Assembly (NCBI RefSeq): GCF_001423845.1
Contig: NZ_LMPM01000001.1
Location: 242,001-306,000, forward strand
Direction: 5' to 3'
DNA: 64,000 bases
Source: Sphingomonas sp. Leaf357
Lineage (GTDB): Bacteria; Pseudomonadota; Alphaproteobacteria; Sphingomonadales; Sphingomonadaceae
The translations under genes and the position numbers were made by a program. The notes under the pieces are model-generated. The model searched no databases. It was not told the origin of the DNA and saw nothing but the letters and a program-made list of their open reading frames with translations. How positions within the stretch are numbered: position 1 is the stretch's first letter; every line of letters starts with the position of its first letter. Shown here piece after piece: positions 37,848 to 50,232 of this stretch.

Positions 37848-37906
37848 ACCTGTCGGAGAACATTTTACGGGGCATGTGCTTCGACAAGCTCGGCAGAACG
37901 GGTGGG
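37848..37906. repeat. Inverted repeat of the GTGCTTCGACAAGCTCGGC type, copy 2
   Basis: GTTCGCCCTGAACCTGTCGGAGAAC and GTGCTTCGACAAGCTCGGCAGAACG are imperfect reverse complements, related to the 22603 element. It lies between the stops of two convergent genes. Confidence 0.55.
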
Positions 37907-37927
37907 ATACCCCAAAATCTATCTAGC

Positions 37928-38398
37928 CTAGAACAGCAGGAACCCGATCCGCCGCGCCGCCTCCAGGCTCGCGCCGAACACCATATGCGCGGTCAGGCCA
38001 TACAGATGCGTAGCGAACGGCGTCTTCCACGCCGGCGGCCCGAGCCCGAGCGTCGGCACCACGACATAATCCAGCACGATCGCCACCACCACGCCATAGG
38101 CCACGCCGAACAGGATCGCGACGTCCGGCTCGATCGCCGCGACCACGACGTAGATCACGCCCAACACCGATCCCGTCACGTAATGCACCACCCGCCCGGC
38201 CAGGGCGCGGCGCTTCTGCGTGACCGGCTCGCCGGTCAACGCTGAGCTGATCATGTCGGCGAACTTCACGGTCGAGGAATCGCCGCCGCCGGTCTGGCCG
38301 AACGGCCTGGCGGCGATCGTCTGATACGCTTCCATGACCGCCGACGCGATCAGTCCGCACACCGCCCCAAGCAGCACCAACACCGGCAGGTCAGGCAT
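37928..38398 (-). CDS. Small membrane protein, DUF1440/YagU-like
   Basis: A 156-residue inner-membrane protein with about four helices. The first helix (LVLLGAVCGLIASAVMEAYQTIAA), the HYVTGSVLGVIYVVVAAIEP region and the late HLYGLTAHMVFGASLEAARR resemble the DUF1440/YagU family, whose role is not established. The assignment is from recalled pattern and is tentative. It is the last gene of the minus-strand series that begins at dnaN, 52 nt after the exported methyltransferase-like gene. Confidence 0.6.
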   Translation of the reverse strand: MPDLPVLVLLGAVCGLIASAVMEAYQTIAARPFGQTGGGDSSTVKFADMISSALTGEPVTQKRRALAGRVVHYVTGSVLGVIYVVVAAIEPDVAILFGVAYGVVVAIVLDYVVVPTLGLGPPAWKTPFATHLYGLTAHMVFGASLEAARRIGFLLF

Positions 38399-38450
38399 TC
38401 ACGTCTCCCGAATTCATCAGGATCGCCAACGCCTTGGCACCCGGATTCGT

Positions 38451-39200
38451 TCAACCGGGCTTGCGGAACTTGTAGATGAACTGGTCGGTATGGCCGCGGA
38501 TCGCGGGATCGAACACGTTGCGTTTGTGATCGTCCGCCGGGTTGCGCAGCGCCGCGCTCTCGCCGACGAACTTGAAGCCCGCCTTGATCACCTGCGCCTT
38601 TACCGCAGCCGGATCGATCCGGTGCGTGGTCGACGTGCCGGTGAGGCCCGAGCCGGGCGCGTCGGCATGGTCGATCACGATGTACGTGCCGCCGGGCTTG
38701 AGCATCTTGAAGATGCCGGCATCGACCGAGGCGATCGCCGCTTCGCCGCCGACATTGTTGATGTCGTGATAGTTCTGGACGGTCCACACCAGATCGACCG
38801 GCGTGGACACGGCCAGCGGCCCTTCCTGCACATCGACCTTGACGTTGGCGAGGCCGCGCGCCGTCATCGCCGGGGCGGCCTTGTCGGCATATTTCTTCGT
38901 GCCCGACGGCCACAGCGAGATGACCTGTCCCTTCGGCCCGACCACGCCCGAGAAGATCCGCGTCCAATATCCGGCACCTGGGAAGAAATCGACCACCGTG
39001 TCGCCCGGCCCGACGCCGGCGAACGCCAGCACCTCGGCCGCCTTGCGCCGCGCGTCATCGGCGGCCTGATCGGCGCGCGCCGGATTGGCGAGCGCGGCGG
39101 CGATCGCCTGCTGGCTCTCGCTCGCCGAATGCGTCTTCGCGCCCGCTACCGCCGCGACCGCGGCGAGAGAGACGATCGTTACCTTGGCCCAAGCTTGCAT
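38451..39200 (-). CDS. Exported class I methyltransferase-fold protein
   Basis: A 249-residue protein with a signal peptide-like N-terminus (KVTIVSLAAVAAVAGA, then KTHS) followed by a Rossmann methyltransferase domain: VVDFFPGAGYWTRIFSGVVG in the motif I position, VDLVWTVQNYHDIN, MLKPGGTYIVIDH and a C-terminal FVGESAALRNPADDH. The family (COG4798-like) is annotated as predicted methyltransferases. If truly secreted it would have no SAM, so it may bind another ligand or act before export. It begins 34 nt after the gyrB stop and may be cotranscribed with it. Confidence 0.78.
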   Translation of the reverse strand: MQAWAKVTIVSLAAVAAVAGAKTHSASESQQAIAAALANPARADQAADDARRKAAEVLAFAGVGPGDTVVDFFPGAGYWTRIFSGVVGPKGQVISLWPSGTKKYADKAAPAMTARGLANVKVDVQEGPLAVSTPVDLVWTVQNYHDINNVGGEAAIASVDAGIFKMLKPGGTYIVIDHADAPGSGLTGTSTTHRIDPAAVKAQVIKAGFKFVGESAALRNPADDHKRNVFDPAIRGHTDQFIYKFRKPG

Positions 39201-39234
39201 CGTCTCTCTCCTGTTCGATTATGGTCGTTGCGTA

Positions 39235-42490
<3,256 letters not shown>

Positions 42491-42592
42491 GATGAGTCCT
42501 CTCGTCTTTTATATCGGCCGCCTAACGACCGGCGTCGGGCGACAGTTCCGTTACGGGGGCGACCAGCCGAGGCCGGACGCCCCGTGAAACGA

Positions 42593-43354
42593 TCAGAAGC
42601 GGTCGGCGCGCTGGCCGAGCAGCGTCACTTCGACGCGCCGGTTCTGCCGCATGCCTTCGGGCGTCGCATTGGTCGCGACCGGATCGGCCTCGCCATGCCC
42701 GACGACCGAGAAGCGCGCGCGGACGACGCCCATATCGTCGAACGCGCTGCGCACGCTCGCGGCGCGGCGTTCCGACAGATCCTGGTTGTGCGCGTCGGTG
42801 CCACGCGAGTCCGTGTACCCGTCGATTGCGACGCGCACGCCGGATTCGGCGCGCAGGTAGTCGGCGAGCGGGCGCAACTTGTCGATCGCACCGGGGCGCA
42901 GCACCGCGCTGTCGGTCTTGAACAGCACGTCCTCCTGCAACCTGAGCGTCGCGCCGCGCGCGGTCTGGCGGAAGCCGTAGCCGCGCATCGCGCCACGATC
43001 CCATCCGCCCGGACGGCCACGATCCTCGACCACGACGACCGTGTCGCGCGTGCGCCAGTCGAAACGGTCGCGGCGTGGGCCGGCGATCGCGGCGAACGCC
43101 CGGTTGGCCGCCTGAGCCTCGCGCGGCTGGATGCGGCCGTCGCGATTGTCGTCGAAATTGCGCATCACGAACGCGCGCCCGCGATTGGTGCTGCGCAGTT
43201 CGGGATAGAGCAGGCTCACGCCCGCTCCGACCAGGCGATAGTCGCGGTCGCCCGGGCGCCCGCCGCCATAATCCCAACGATCCTGCGCGAGTGCCGGTGT
43301 CGCGGCCCCGGCGATCGCCAGCAAGGCCAGCATTGGTTTGGTGAACTTCGTCAT
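42593..43354 (-). CDS. OmpA-family protein with EF-hand loop
   Basis: A 253-residue envelope protein: signal peptide MTKFTKPMLALLAIAGAATP, then a region with a canonical 12-residue EF-hand loop DDNRDGRIQPRE (residues 68-79), then an OmpA C-terminal peptidoglycan-binding domain (LFKTDSAVLRPGAIDKLRPL, IDGYTDSRGTDAHNQDLSER, GHGEADPVATNATPEGMRQN). AGGAG precedes the ATG. It probably binds peptidoglycan non-covalently and may bind calcium. It forms a unit with the coiled-coil protein downstream. The frame is open far upstream, into recF, but only this start gives a signal peptide. Confidence 0.85.
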   Translation of the reverse strand: MTKFTKPMLALLAIAGAATPALAQDRWDYGGGRPGDRDYRLVGAGVSLLYPELRSTNRGRAFVMRNFDDNRDGRIQPREAQAANRAFAAIAGPRRDRFDWRTRDTVVVVEDRGRPGGWDRGAMRGYGFRQTARGATLRLQEDVLFKTDSAVLRPGAIDKLRPLADYLRAESGVRVAIDGYTDSRGTDAHNQDLSERRAASVRSAFDDMGVVRARFSVVGHGEADPVATNATPEGMRQNRRVEVTLLGQRADRF

Positions 43355-43437
43355 CTCATCTCTCCTCGAACCCCGCCGAACGGCGGCAATGGGACGAGAC
43401 GCTTGAACCGCGAATGAGTTCGATCGACAGGTGAGGT

Positions 43438-44514
43438 TCAGCGGGGCGGAGGTCCGAGCGTGAGGCGGAAGGCGTCGCGGCCGAGGCCGTCGAACAGGGC
43501 ATCCTCGGTGCCGGTCATCCACACCTGCCCCTGGCCCGACAGCCGATCGAACAGCGCCGTGCGCCGCACCGGATCGAGATGCGCGGCGACCTCGTCGAGC
43601 AGCAGGATCGGTGGATGGCCGGTGCGTGCGGCGACCAGATCGGCATGCGCGAGGACGATGCCGAGCAGCAACGCCTTCTGTTCGCCGGTCGAGCAGAGCG
43701 CCGCCGCCTGCCCTTTTCCGAGATGCGTGACCGACAGATCGGTGCGGTGCGGGCCGACCAGGGTGCGCCCGGCCGCGGCATCGCGCCGGCGGACCTGCGC
43801 CAGATCGGCGGCGAGCGTCGATCCGCCGCCGCTCCATCCGTCCAGCGCGAGGCTCGCACGGGCGAACGGCCCTTCGGGTTGCGTTGCGAGCGCCTCGGCC
43901 AGCGCGGCGATCGTGTCGCGTCGCGCGTCGTCGATCGCCGCGCCATGTTCGGCCATCTGCGCCTCAAGCGCGGACAGCCAGTCGGGATCGGGCGGCATGT
44001 CCTCGCCGAGCAACCGGTTGCGCGCGCGCATCGCCGCTTCGTAGCGATTGCTGTGCACCGCATGGCCCGGGGCGAGCGCGAGCGTCAGGCGATCGAGGAA
44101 GCGGCGGCGTTCGCCCGCCGGTTCGGTGAACAGCCGGTCCATCGCCGGGGTGAGCCACAATACGGTCAGCCATTCGGCCAGCGCGGTCGCGGCGACGGGC
44201 GCGCCCTGGATGCGCACGATGCGGCGTTCCGGGGCGGACGCCTGCGTGCCGGTGGCGATGTCGATCTCCCCGTCCGCTTGCATCTGGGGTTGCAAGGACG
44301 CCGCGACACCGAAACTACCCGGCCCGCTCTGCCGCGCCATCTCGCCCAGCGCCGCGCGGCGCAGCCCGCGCCCCGGCGCGAGCAGCGACACCGCCTCCAG
44401 CACGTTGGTCTTGCCCGCGCCGTTCTCGCCGGTCAGCACGACGAAGCCCGGCCCCGGCGCGATCACGGTATCGGGATGGTTGCGGAAATCGGTGAGGACG
44501 AGGCGGGCGAGCAT
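43438..44514 (-). CDS. recF: DNA replication/repair protein RecF
   Basis: A 358-residue SMC-like ATPase that helps load RecA at gaps together with RecO and RecR. The P-loop GENGAGKTN is at residues 29-37, the ABC signature is [13 protein letters not shown], and Walker B is [13 protein letters not shown]. Length is normal. It lies between COQ4 and the OmpA gene rather than directly next to dnaN and gyrB, though all share one strand. Confidence 0.95.
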   Translation of the reverse strand: MLARLVLTDFRNHPDTVIAPGPGFVVLTGENGAGKTNVLEAVSLLAPGRGLRRAALGEMARQSGPGSFGVAASLQPQMQADGEIDIATGTQASAPERRIVRIQGAPVAATALAEWLTVLWLTPAMDRLFTEPAGERRRFLDRLTLALAPGHAVHSNRYEAAMRARNRLLGEDMPPDPDWLSALEAQMAEHGAAIDDARRDTIAALAEALATQPEGPFARASLALDGWSGGGSTLAADLAQVRRRDAAAGRTLVGPHRTDLSVTHLGKGQAAALCSTGEQKALLLGIVLAHADLVAARTGHPPILLLDEVAAHLDPVRRTALFDRLSGQGQVWMTGTEDALFDGLGRDAFRLTLGPPPR

Positions 44515-44555
44515 TGGCCCGCCTCTTAGCGCAGAATGGCGATCCGTCGCGCGCT

Positions 44556-45347
44556 TTACGCGGCGAGGCGCTCCGCGGTTTGCGCGGCCTTCTCGCGCTG
44601 CGTGCTGAGATAGGAGGCCATCTCTTCGCCCAGTTCAACCTGCGCCTTGCGATAGGCGACCGGGGTCAGGATGTTGAGCCGCGCCCGCGCCGCGTCGAGC
44701 GGTTCGTGCAGCAGTTGCTCGTAATCCTCGCCGGAAATCCACTTCGCCTTGCGGCCGTGCCGATAGCCTTCCCATACCGCCTTGGCGAACAGGCGGTTGC
44801 CGGTGACGCGCATGCTCTTAAGCGCGGCGGCGGTGCCGATCAGCGCCCAGCCGAGCCCGCCGACCTGCGCGTAGGAGAATGCGACCAACGCCGCCTCGCC
44901 CATGCTCTCGTCGGCCTTGTAGCCGGTGAGCACGTGCCAGATGTCGTGTGTGTCGCGCACGCGGCGGCCGAACCACGCATAGGGGTGAAGCAGATCCTCC
45001 TCGGCATTGATGCGGCTGACTTCGGCGAGGCCATCGGCCGAATAGCCCGTGCTTTCGAGAAAATGATTGTACGCCGCACCGACCGTGCCGGGCGCGAATT
45101 GCTTGGCATAGCCCGGCTGCGCGAAGACCTGAGCGAGTTCGGTGCGCTGATAGGCGAGCCGCCCGCCCTGTTCGGTGGCGATGAAGCGCGCATAGTTCAT
45201 CGGCGCATTGCCGACGTTCAGCGCGCGCATGATGCGGAACACCTGGGTCGTATCGTCGCCGTTCGCCATCAGCTTCTTGATCGCGTCCAGCGCGGTGCGC
45301 CAATCGCGCCGACCGGTCGTGCCGGGGAAAGGGGGAAGCTTGGCCAT
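44556..45347 (-). CDS. Ubiquinone biosynthesis protein COQ4
   Basis: A 263-residue COQ4 homologue. The family metal motif is [13 protein letters not shown] (H134, H138), followed by an acidic residue at E151, 12 residues after the second His. In eukaryotes COQ4 is needed for coenzyme Q, recently linked to oxidative decarboxylation of the ring C1; bacterial homologues occur in ubiquinone-10-making Alphaproteobacteria. It is preceded and followed on the same strand by genes with unrelated roles. Confidence 0.88.
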   Translation of the reverse strand: MAKLPPFPGTTGRRDWRTALDAIKKLMANGDDTTQVFRIMRALNVGNAPMNYARFIATEQGGRLAYQRTELAQVFAQPGYAKQFAPGTVGAAYNHFLESTGYSADGLAEVSRINAEEDLLHPYAWFGRRVRDTHDIWHVLTGYKADESMGEAALVAFSYAQVGGLGWALIGTAAALKSMRVTGNRLFAKAVWEGYRHGRKAKWISGEDYEQLLHEPLDAARARLNILTPVAYRKAQVELGEEMASYLSTQREKAAQTAERLAA

Positions 45348-45399
45348 CCGAGTCGCTCCTTACTGACAAGGCTGTAAGTAGTTGACCTCGGGCGCTGCG

Positions 45400-46962
45400 T
45401 CAATGCCCCGGCAGACGGCGATAGACGATCCGCGAATGCATCCCCACCGGTGCGACGAAGACCGGGGCGTAATCACGGGCCAGTTCCGCCTGCATGTAGT
45501 TCCAGGTGCGCAGATTGATCGTGCTGAACGTGCTTTCCATCGCCACGACATATTCCGGCCGATGGCTCATGATCCGCTTCACCTCGACCAGCGGATCGAC
45601 GCCGATCGCGCCATCTTCCACCGAATTGATGAGATGATCGGGAAAGGCCCAGCGGGTCGGCAGGCAGGATCCGGTCAGGTGATACAGGATCGGCTCGGCG
45701 GCGAAGACGTACAGGCAGTCGTGCAGTCGGGGCTTCAGATAGGCCGCTATCGCATAGACCGCCTTGCCCCGCCCGCGCCCTTCCTGATGCGTCAGGATCG
45801 CGACCGTCGCCAGCACCGCGGCGATGAACCCGACGAACAGTACCGCCGGCACGTGCAGGCGGCGATGGCGCGAATGGAAATCCACGCCCGCCGCCAGATC
45901 GCCCAGCAGCGGCGCGCCTGCGATGGCGAGCGGCAGCAGCATCGGCAGCGCGTAATGATCGTAATAGCTGCCGAACACCATCACCGCGCCGACCGCCGCG
46001 AGCGCCCAGTCGCGCACGAACTTCTGGGTGGCGTGCGGCGTCAGCGGTACGATCCGACCCGCTTCGTCCTTCGGGCGGCATGACAGGTACGCGACCAGCA
46101 GCAGCGGCGAAATCTGCGCCACCATCACGAACCAGCGCATGAACACGGTGCCATAGGCCGGATGCCCGCGCTGGAAGATCGAGGTGAAATTGGCGAAGAC
46201 GAAGGCGTCGTTATAGCCCCGCGCGGCGTAGAAGCCCCAGGCGGCGGCGGTTGGGGCCAGCGCGATGACGATCCAGACGATCGCCAGCGCCAACAGGCCG
46301 ATGATCTTCACGCCGCGCAGATGTGCGATCCACAGCAAGGCGAGGCCGAAGAACGCGCCCTCGAACAGCGCCGGATATTTTATCTGCATCGCCAGCGCCA
46401 TCAGCGCCATCGCCGCCGACCCGAGCCCGATTTCGCGCGCGCCGAAGCGATCGCGATCCAGGATCCAGACGATGCACATCGCCGCCATCGCCGTGAACAG
46501 ATTGTAGAAGACCGGCGATTGCCCGCCCTCGCCGCCGAACACGCACAGATACAGCAGATAGGTGCATCCGCCGAGCAGAGCGCCCCGCCGCGTGGTGAAA
46601 CGCAGCGCGATCTGCGCGATCACGCAGGCGGTGAGCGCAGCGAAGATCGTCGCGACGATCTGGTACTGGATGACGCCGACGCCGCCGAGCAGCCGAATGC
46701 CGGCATAGAGGATGAACAGCCCGACGGGCTTGCGATCCCAGATGTCGATATAGGGCAGATCGCCGTGCAGCAGCCGATCGCCGGTCAGCAGATAGAATTG
46801 GTCGTCCGGCTGGATCACCGGATTGCCGAACTGGATGCACCGCACCAGCAATGCGAAAGCGAGAAACGCCACGGCCCGCGACGTCGGGTCGGCACTAAGC
46901 CGATCGATCAGCCGGACCCGCCGTCCCGGCCCGCCGCCGGCGGGTTCATCAAAAGCCATCAA
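45400..46962 (-). CDS. ArnT/PMT-like GT-C glycosyltransferase family membrane protein
   Basis: A 520-residue protein with roughly 11 helices. The first periplasmic loop has FGNPVIQPDDQFYLLTGDRL and GDLPYIDIWDRKPVGLFILY, the pattern seen in ArnT/PMT/GT39-83 enzymes, where acidic residues bind the polyprenyl-phosphate sugar. A soluble C-terminus follows. The acceptor is unknown; lipid A, a glycan or a protein are possible. It starts 45 nt after dnaN ends on the same strand, so it may be read from the dnaN promoter. Confidence 0.75.
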   Translation of the reverse strand: MMAFDEPAGGGPGRRVRLIDRLSADPTSRAVAFLAFALLVRCIQFGNPVIQPDDQFYLLTGDRLLHGDLPYIDIWDRKPVGLFILYAGIRLLGGVGVIQYQIVATIFAALTACVIAQIALRFTTRRGALLGGCTYLLYLCVFGGEGGQSPVFYNLFTAMAAMCIVWILDRDRFGAREIGLGSAAMALMALAMQIKYPALFEGAFFGLALLWIAHLRGVKIIGLLALAIVWIVIALAPTAAAWGFYAARGYNDAFVFANFTSIFQRGHPAYGTVFMRWFVMVAQISPLLLVAYLSCRPKDEAGRIVPLTPHATQKFVRDWALAAVGAVMVFGSYYDHYALPMLLPLAIAGAPLLGDLAAGVDFHSRHRRLHVPAVLFVGFIAAVLATVAILTHQEGRGRGKAVYAIAAYLKPRLHDCLYVFAAEPILYHLTGSCLPTRWAFPDHLINSVEDGAIGVDPLVEVKRIMSHRPEYVVAMESTFSTINLRTWNYMQAELARDYAPVFVAPVGMHSRIVYRRLPGH

Positions 46963-47007
46963 ATTGACTGGGTTCCACAGGACGTACCGAAGGGCACGCC
47001 CCCTGCA

Positions 47008-48120
47008 TCAAACCCGCATCGGCATCAAGACATACAGCGCCGCGCTCTTGTCGTTCTCGCGGATCAGCGTCGGGGCGGCGGCGTCGGCAAGATGGACTTC
47101 GATCGTGTCGCCGTCCAGCTGGCCCAGGATGTCGAGCAGATAGCGACTGTTGAAGCCGATCTCGAACCCCAGAGCGGTATAGTCGCCCGGGACCTCTTCC
47201 GCCGCCGTGCCGTTTTCGGGCGAGGTGACGGACAACGTGATCTTGTCGCGATCCAGCGCCATCTTCACCGCGCGGGTCTTTTCCGTCGCGATCGTGGAGA
47301 CGCGGTCGACGCCTTCCTCGAAGCTGCGCGGATCGATCTTCAGGATCTTGTCGTTGCCGGTCGGGATGACCCGGCTGTAATCCGGGAAGGTGCCGTCGAT
47401 CAGCTTCGACGTCAGCAGCGCCTGCCCGAGATCGAAGCGGATCTTGGTCGGCGACAGCGACACGCCGACCGACCCGTCGATCTCTTCCAGCAGCTTGCGC
47501 AGTTCGGCGATGCATTTGCGCGGAATGATCACGTCGGGCATCGCTTCCGCGCCATCGGGCCGCGGCAGCGTGATGCGCGCCAGACGATGGCCGTCGGTCG
47601 CCGCCGCCTTCAGCACCGGCTGCGGATCGTCCGACACGTGCCAGAAGATGCCGTTGAGGTAGTAGCGCGTCTCCTCCGTCGAGATGGCGAAGCGCGTCTT
47701 GTCGATAATCTGCTTGAGCGTTTCCGCCGGCAGTTCGAACGACACCGGCAATTCCCCTTCCGCGATCACCGGAAAATCGTCGCGCGGCAGCGTGCCGAGC
47801 TGGAACTTGGCGCGGCCCGCCATGATCGTCATCTTGCCCTCGGCCGCGGCGAGCGACACCTGACTGCCCTCGGGCAGCTTGCGCGCGATATCGAACAAGG
47901 TGTGCGCCGAAACGGTGGTCGCGCCCTGCGTGTCCACGGCGGCCGCGATCGTCTCGTTGATCTGCAGATCGAGGTCGGTCGCCATCAGCTTCAGCCCGCC
48001 CTCGGCGGTCGCCTCGATCAACACGTTGCTGAGGATCGGAATCGTGTTGCGGCGTTCGACCACCGACTGGACGTGGCTCAGCCCCTTCAGCAGGGTTGCG
48101 CGTTCGATCGTCGCCTTCAT
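47008..48120 (-). CDS. dnaN: DNA polymerase III beta sliding clamp
   Basis: A 370-residue ring-forming processivity factor for DNA polymerase III. It opens MKATIERATLLKGLSHVQSV and ends with the conserved VLMPMRV. Three repeated clamp folds fit the length, with NTIPILSNVLIEA and PDYSRVIPTGNDKI as family segments. It has its own promoter region after the OMP gene terminator. No dnaA is in the window. Confidence 0.97.
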   Translation of the reverse strand: MKATIERATLLKGLSHVQSVVERRNTIPILSNVLIEATAEGGLKLMATDLDLQINETIAAAVDTQGATTVSAHTLFDIARKLPEGSQVSLAAAEGKMTIMAGRAKFQLGTLPRDDFPVIAEGELPVSFELPAETLKQIIDKTRFAISTEETRYYLNGIFWHVSDDPQPVLKAAATDGHRLARITLPRPDGAEAMPDVIIPRKCIAELRKLLEEIDGSVGVSLSPTKIRFDLGQALLTSKLIDGTFPDYSRVIPTGNDKILKIDPRSFEEGVDRVSTIATEKTRAVKMALDRDKITLSVTSPENGTAAEEVPGDYTALGFEIGFNSRYLLDILGQLDGDTIEVHLADAAAPTLIRENDKSAALYVLMPMRV

Positions 48121-48200
48121 CGTATTTCCCCCGGGCCGCCGCCCAAATTTCGTGCCCGCCGAGCGTATGGAGTCGGGGGTATTGCCGGTCTCCTAACCTT

Positions 48201-48237
48201 AACGAAAAAAAGGGCTGGAGCAAGCGCTCCAGCCCTT
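48201..48237 (-). terminator. Rho-independent terminator of the OMP gene
   Basis: Read on the minus strand: an AAGGGCTGGAGC/GCTCCAGCCCTT stem (12 bp) with a GCTT loop, followed by seven U (the A-run at 48205-48211 on the plus strand). It directly follows the outer-membrane protein gene and isolates it from dnaN. Confidence 0.9.
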
Positions 48238-48273
48238 CTTCCGCTGTCCGAAAATTCGGAGTGTCGGGCGTGC

Positions 48274-48891
48274 TTAGAAGCGCACGCCCACGCCGGCCAG
48301 AACCTGGTGGCGATCCAGATCGATGTCGTAGCCGTCGAGCTTGCCGTAATGCGAGTAACGATATTCGCCCTTCACATAGGTGTTGCCGCTCAACTTGCGC
48401 TCGATCCCCGCGCCGACCCGGAAGCCGCCGAGGTTGTCGCCCTGCTCGATCCGCGCGGTGCCGATGCTGTAATCGGTGTTGAAGCGGGCATTGGTGTAGC
48501 CGGCCTTGGCGTACAGCAGCGTATCCGGCGACAGGACGAAGCCCAACCGTGCGCCGGCGTACAGATCGCGACCGGCCTTGACGCGGATATTGTCGCCTGC
48601 GGTCAGCAGGTTGCTGTTGCGGGTCTTGATCGTCGAGCCGGTGATCTCACCCTCGACGCCGAGCACGACCCCACCGACCTGCGCATCGTAGCCGATCGCG
48701 CCGCCGTACAGCAGGCCGTCCTTGCCGTTCGAATTGTCCTTGCCGTCGGCGACCCGATCGTACCCGAGAATGGCTTCGGCGCGCGCGCCGGTGAACGGCG
48801 CCTGCTCGACGGGCACGTCCTGCGCGAAGGCCGGGGCGGCGATTCCGAGGGCCAAGGCTGCGCCGGCGGTGGTGATGATGATCTTACGCAT
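48274..48891 (-). CDS. Outer-membrane beta-barrel protein (OmpA-like/opacity porin family)
   Basis: A 205-residue small barrel protein with a signal peptide (MRKIIITTAGAALALGIAAP). Alternating strands end in aromatic or hydrophobic positions (LLYGGAIGYDAQVGGVVLGV, DLYAGARLGFVLSPDTLLYA, TYVKGEYRYSHYGKL), with a C-terminal HQVLAGVGVRF ending in Phe, the signal for BAM insertion. The start at 48891 fits GGAG at 48900-48903; an in-frame ATG at 48897 is too close. It resembles the eight-stranded porins of rhizobia and sphingomonads. It has its own terminator. Confidence 0.88.
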   Translation of the reverse strand: MRKIIITTAGAALALGIAAPAFAQDVPVEQAPFTGARAEAILGYDRVADGKDNSNGKDGLLYGGAIGYDAQVGGVVLGVEGEITGSTIKTRNSNLLTAGDNIRVKAGRDLYAGARLGFVLSPDTLLYAKAGYTNARFNTDYSIGTARIEQGDNLGGFRVGAGIERKLSGNTYVKGEYRYSHYGKLDGYDIDLDRHQVLAGVGVRF

Positions 48892-49030
48892 TGTCATAAC
48901 TCCAATTGTGCGACCCACCGTCTTCGCGGCTGGGACGAGCTAAATAAACGGCTCGGTTCGAGGTTGCATGAACCTCAGATAAACGCGGAAATCCGTTGCT
49001 TTTGCGCCACACGGGGTTGAAGGACGGGCG

Positions 49031-49696
49031 ATGGATCCCAACGCCACAATGCCGCCGCACGAACGCCCGAGGCAGGGCCGCGACTTCATCGCGCGGCACG
49101 GCGAAACGGTGTTCAATGCGGCGAAAAGATTGCAGGGCGAGGCCGCACATACGCCGCTCACCCGTGCCGGATTTGCCCAGGCGGACGAGATGGGACGCGC
49201 GTTGCGCGCAGAATTGGGCGCGAAACCGGCGCTGACCTTATGGTCGTCCCCCACCGGCCGGGCGCTGCAGACGCTGGCGGTGATCGCCGAACACCTGGAA
49301 CTCGACTGGCACGAGACGAAAACCGACTCGCGACTGGTGGAGATCGGCATGGGCGGCTGGGGCGGGCGCTATTATGCCGACGTCATCGCCGAGGCCGGGC
49401 CGGTGTTCGATCCCGCCAGCGGCCTGTTGCTCAGCGCCCCCGATGGCGAGCGCTATCCCGCGATCGCCGCCCGCGTCGGCGGCTGGGCGCGGGACACGGC
49501 GGGGGACGCAGGCGACCGGCTCGTCATCATGCACGGCATCTCCAGCCGCGTGCTGCGCGGCGTGCTGACCTTCGCGCCCGACGTGCCCGGGTTCGACGCG
49601 CCCGCCCTGCGCGGGCTGCCGCAGGGATCGGTGGTGGAGATCCACGGCGGCGTGGAGCGGATCGTCCATCTCGGCACCGGCGGCGGGGGCGCGTGA
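49031..49696 (+). CDS. Histidine phosphatase family protein
   Basis: A 221-residue phosphoglycerate-mutase-like phosphatase. The catalytic RHGET motif is in FIARHGETVFNAAKRLQGE; the second basic pocket SSPTGRALQTL and the late LVIMHGISSRVLRG supply the other Arg and His. The substrate is unknown. The ATG at 49031 follows GAAGGA. Its stop overlaps a GTG start of the IalB-like gene. Confidence 0.9.
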   Translation: MDPNATMPPHERPRQGRDFIARHGETVFNAAKRLQGEAAHTPLTRAGFAQADEMGRALRAELGAKPALTLWSSPTGRALQTLAVIAEHLELDWHETKTDSRLVEIGMGGWGGRYYADVIAEAGPVFDPASGLLLSAPDGERYPAIAARVGGWARDTAGDAGDRLVIMHGISSRVLRGVLTFAPDVPGFDAPALRGLPQGSVVEIHGGVERIVHLGTGGGGA

Positions 49697-50196
49697 AGGC
49701 GCTACCGTTGCTGCTGGCACTGCTCGCCGCGCCGGCCCTCTCGGCCGAAGCGCCCGACGTGTCGCCCAAGATATCGTTGGGGGTGTTCGATCGCTGGGGC
49801 GCGTTCGCCGACCCGGCGCCACGACGGTGCTACGCGATCGCCCAGCCCGTGCAGGCCGGCGGCGCCTCGCGCTGGCGCCCGTTCGCCAGCATCGCCAGCT
49901 GGCCGGCGCGCGGCGCGCGCAACCAGCTGCACATCCGCCTGAGCCGCGAACGCGATGCCCGCGCGCGCGTCACCCTGTCGGTCGGCGAGCGTCGCTTCGC
50001 GCTGATCGTCGGCTCCGCCGACGCCTGGTCGCCCGACCCGCGCACCGACGCCGCGATCGTCGCCGCGATCCGATCCGGCCGCAGCATGAGCGTGGAATCG
50101 TTGAGCAGGAGCGGCCAGCCCTTTGCCGACGTCTATGCCCTGCGCGGGGCCGCGACGGCGATCGACGCCGCGTCGCTGGGATGTGCGGCGCGGTAG
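49693..50196 (+). CDS. Exported IalB-like protein
   Basis: A 167-residue protein starting at GTG 49693, which overlaps the previous TGA. It has a signal peptide (KALPLLLALLAAPALS) and a small domain with WGAFADPAPRRCYAIAQPV, NQLHIRLSRERDARARVTLS and a C-terminal VYALRGAATAIDAASLGC, resembling the invasion-associated locus B family with its paired cysteines. Its role in a free-living bacterium is unknown; periplasmic or outer-membrane location is expected. The assignment is moderate, from pattern only. Confidence 0.65.
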   Translation: MKALPLLLALLAAPALSAEAPDVSPKISLGVFDRWGAFADPAPRRCYAIAQPVQAGGASRWRPFASIASWPARGARNQLHIRLSRERDARARVTLSVGERRFALIVGSADAWSPDPRTDAAIVAAIRSGRSMSVESLSRSGQPFADVYALRGAATAIDAASLGCAAR

Positions 50197-50232
50197 CTGG
50201 AAATTCCCGGCAATTTCGCCTATGTGGCGGCG

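Noticed and set aside
46162..49020. A 952-codon plus-strand open frame across the GT-C, dnaN and OMP genes
   Set aside because: It is antisense to three well-supported genes, is Arg/Gln/Asp/His-rich with no domain pattern, and exists because high-GC wobble positions remove stops from the opposite strand.
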